Assembly (NCBI GenBank): GCA_017418765.1
Contig: JAFOMV010000238.1
Coordinates: 1 to 6,807 of the forward strand
Length of the DNA stretch: 6,807 nucleotides
Reading direction: 5' to 3'
Origin: Ruminococcus sp.
Lineage (GTDB): Bacteria > Bacillota_A > Clostridia > Oscillospirales > Ruminococcaceae
In this document: in pieces, positions 5,983-6,807 of the stretch
How the letters are laid out: every line of letters begins with the position of its first letter
Position numbering within the stretch: the first letter of the stretch is position 1
Notes under the pieces: model-generated
What the model saw: only the letters and a program-made list of their open reading frames with translations
What the model was told of the DNA's origin: nothing
Database searches by the model: none
Position numbers and translations under genes: made by a program

Positions 5983-6807
5983 ATGTTATCTGATATCGAA
6001 ATCGCACAGAATACCGAAATGAAGAAAATATATGAGGTCGCTGCAGACCTCGGACTTTCTGAGGATGATCTCGAGCCGTATGGTCACTATAAGGCTAAGA
6101 TATCCGAAAATGTCTACACTAAGCTTGCAGACAAGGAAGACGGCAAACTCATCCTTGTTACAGCTATAAATCCTACTCCCGCAGGAGAGGGAAAAACTAC
6201 CGTCAGCGTAGGCCTTGCTGATGCTATGAACAAGATTGGCAAGAAGACCGTTCTCGCTCTCCGTGAACCGTCACTGGGACCTGTTTTCGGAATGAAGGGC
6301 GGCGCAGCAGGCGGCGGATATGCTCAGGTAGTTCCTATGGAGGATATCAACCTCCATTTCACAGGCGATATGCACGCTATTACAGCTGCAAACAATCTGC
6401 TCTGCGCTATGATAGACAACCACCTCCAGCAGGGAAATGAACTGAAAATAGATCAGAGAAGGATACTTTTCAAGCGCTGCATGGATATGAACGACCGTGC
6501 GCTGAGAAATATCCTTATCGGTCTGGGCGGAAAGGCAAACGGCGTTCCACGTGAAGACGGCTTCAACATCACGGTTGCATCCGAGATCATGGCTATTCTT
6601 TGTCTGGCATCCGATATTGCCGACCTGAAGGAGAGACTGGGAAATATCCTCGTTGCATACAATACAAACGGCGAGCCTGTCTATGCACGTGAAATAGGTG
6701 CCTGCGGAGCTATGACTGCTCTGCTCAAGGACGCTCTCAAGCCGAATCTGGTACAGACTCTGGAGAACAATCCTGCATTCATTCACGGCGGTCCTTTTGC
6801 TAATATC
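5983..6807 (+). CDS. fhs: Formate-tetrahydrofolate ligase, 3'-partial
   Basis: The enzyme joins formate to tetrahydrofolate with ATP, giving 10-formyl-tetrahydrofolate for purine synthesis and one-carbon metabolism (and the Wood-Ljungdahl methyl branch where present). It acts in the cytosol. The first 275 residues are in the window, about half of the usual 555 or so, and the frame is still open at the right edge. Diagnostic stretches are the ATP-binding loop [11 protein letters not shown] (63-73), [14 protein letters not shown] (94-107) with the glycine-rich AAGGGYAQV (108-116), INLHFTGD (122-129), and the region [18 protein letters not shown] (194-211). GGAGG at 5971-5975 stands 7 bases before ATG 5983, which fixes the start. 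It has its own strong promoter directly upstream, so it is not read from the preceding gene. Nothing looks damaged. Long minus-strand frames opposite it are codon shadows. Confidence 0.97.
   Translation, partial: MLSDIEIAQNTEMKKIYEVAADLGLSEDDLEPYGHYKAKISENVYTKLADKEDGKLILVTAINPTPAGEGKTTVSVGLADAMNKIGKKTVLALREPSLGPVFGMKGGAAGGGYAQVVPMEDINLHFTGDMHAITAANNLLCAMIDNHLQQGNELKIDQRRILFKRCMDMNDRALRNILIGLGGKANGVPREDGFNITVASEIMAILCLASDIADLKERLGNILVAYNTNGEPVYAREIGACGAMTALLKDALKPNLVQTLENNPAFIHGGPFANI

Noticed and set aside
6271..6786. 171-codon minus-strand open frame opposite fhs
   Set aside because: The plus strand encodes unmistakable Fhs motifs throughout this span, and the antisense frame is a codon-bias shadow.

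Overview
The window looks like chromosomal DNA of a fibre-degrading gut or rumen Firmicute, most likely a Ruminococcus (R. albus / R. flavefaciens type). The clues are a short secreted protein ending in half of a Ruminococcus-style dockerin, strong AGGAG/GGAGG ribosome binding sites, extended -10 promoters, and GC-rich palindromic intergenic DNA of a kind familiar from gut Clostridia. The genus is an inference from these features, not from a database match.

Layout, left to right. (1) 3-695: 3' part of an AT-rich gene of unknown function, already open at the left edge. (2) 824-2347: one uninterrupted reading frame that joins NAD(P)-dependent glycerol-3-phosphate dehydrogenase (GpsA) to glycerol-3-phosphate cytidylyltransferase (TagD), with a good Shine-Dalgarno and in-frame ATG buried at the domain junction. 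(3) 2395-5022: a P-type Ca2+-ATPase, closed by an intrinsic terminator at 5055-5084. (4) 5226-5625: a self-contained small transcription unit (extended -10 promoter, ORF 5303-5572, strong terminator) encoding a signal peptide, the first few residues of a CBM6/CBM35-like module and the second half of a dockerin. It is best read as the internal-deletion remnant of a cellulosomal enzyme. (5) 5671-5910: a non-coding element with 12-bp direct repeats outside 13-bp inverted repeats, and a second, 10-bp inverted repeat with strong hairpins nested inside. It is a putative MITE-type insertion. (6) 5919-6807: a textbook promoter and the first 275 codons of fhs (formate-tetrahydrofolate ligase), running off the right edge.

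How the genes relate. GpsA-TagD would make sn-glycerol-3-phosphate and activate it to CDP-glycerol, the precursor of glycerol-type teichoic acids and related surface polymers. The Ca2+-ATPase follows 47 bases later and may be co-transcribed, but no functional link is evident. The small dockerin unit and fhs each have their own promoter. The points most worth a second look are the GpsA-TagD fusion with its internal start, the dockerin remnant, and the nested repeat element ending 8 bases before the fhs -35 box. I do not see a clear multi-gene defence system, CRISPR array, tRNA or rRNA.
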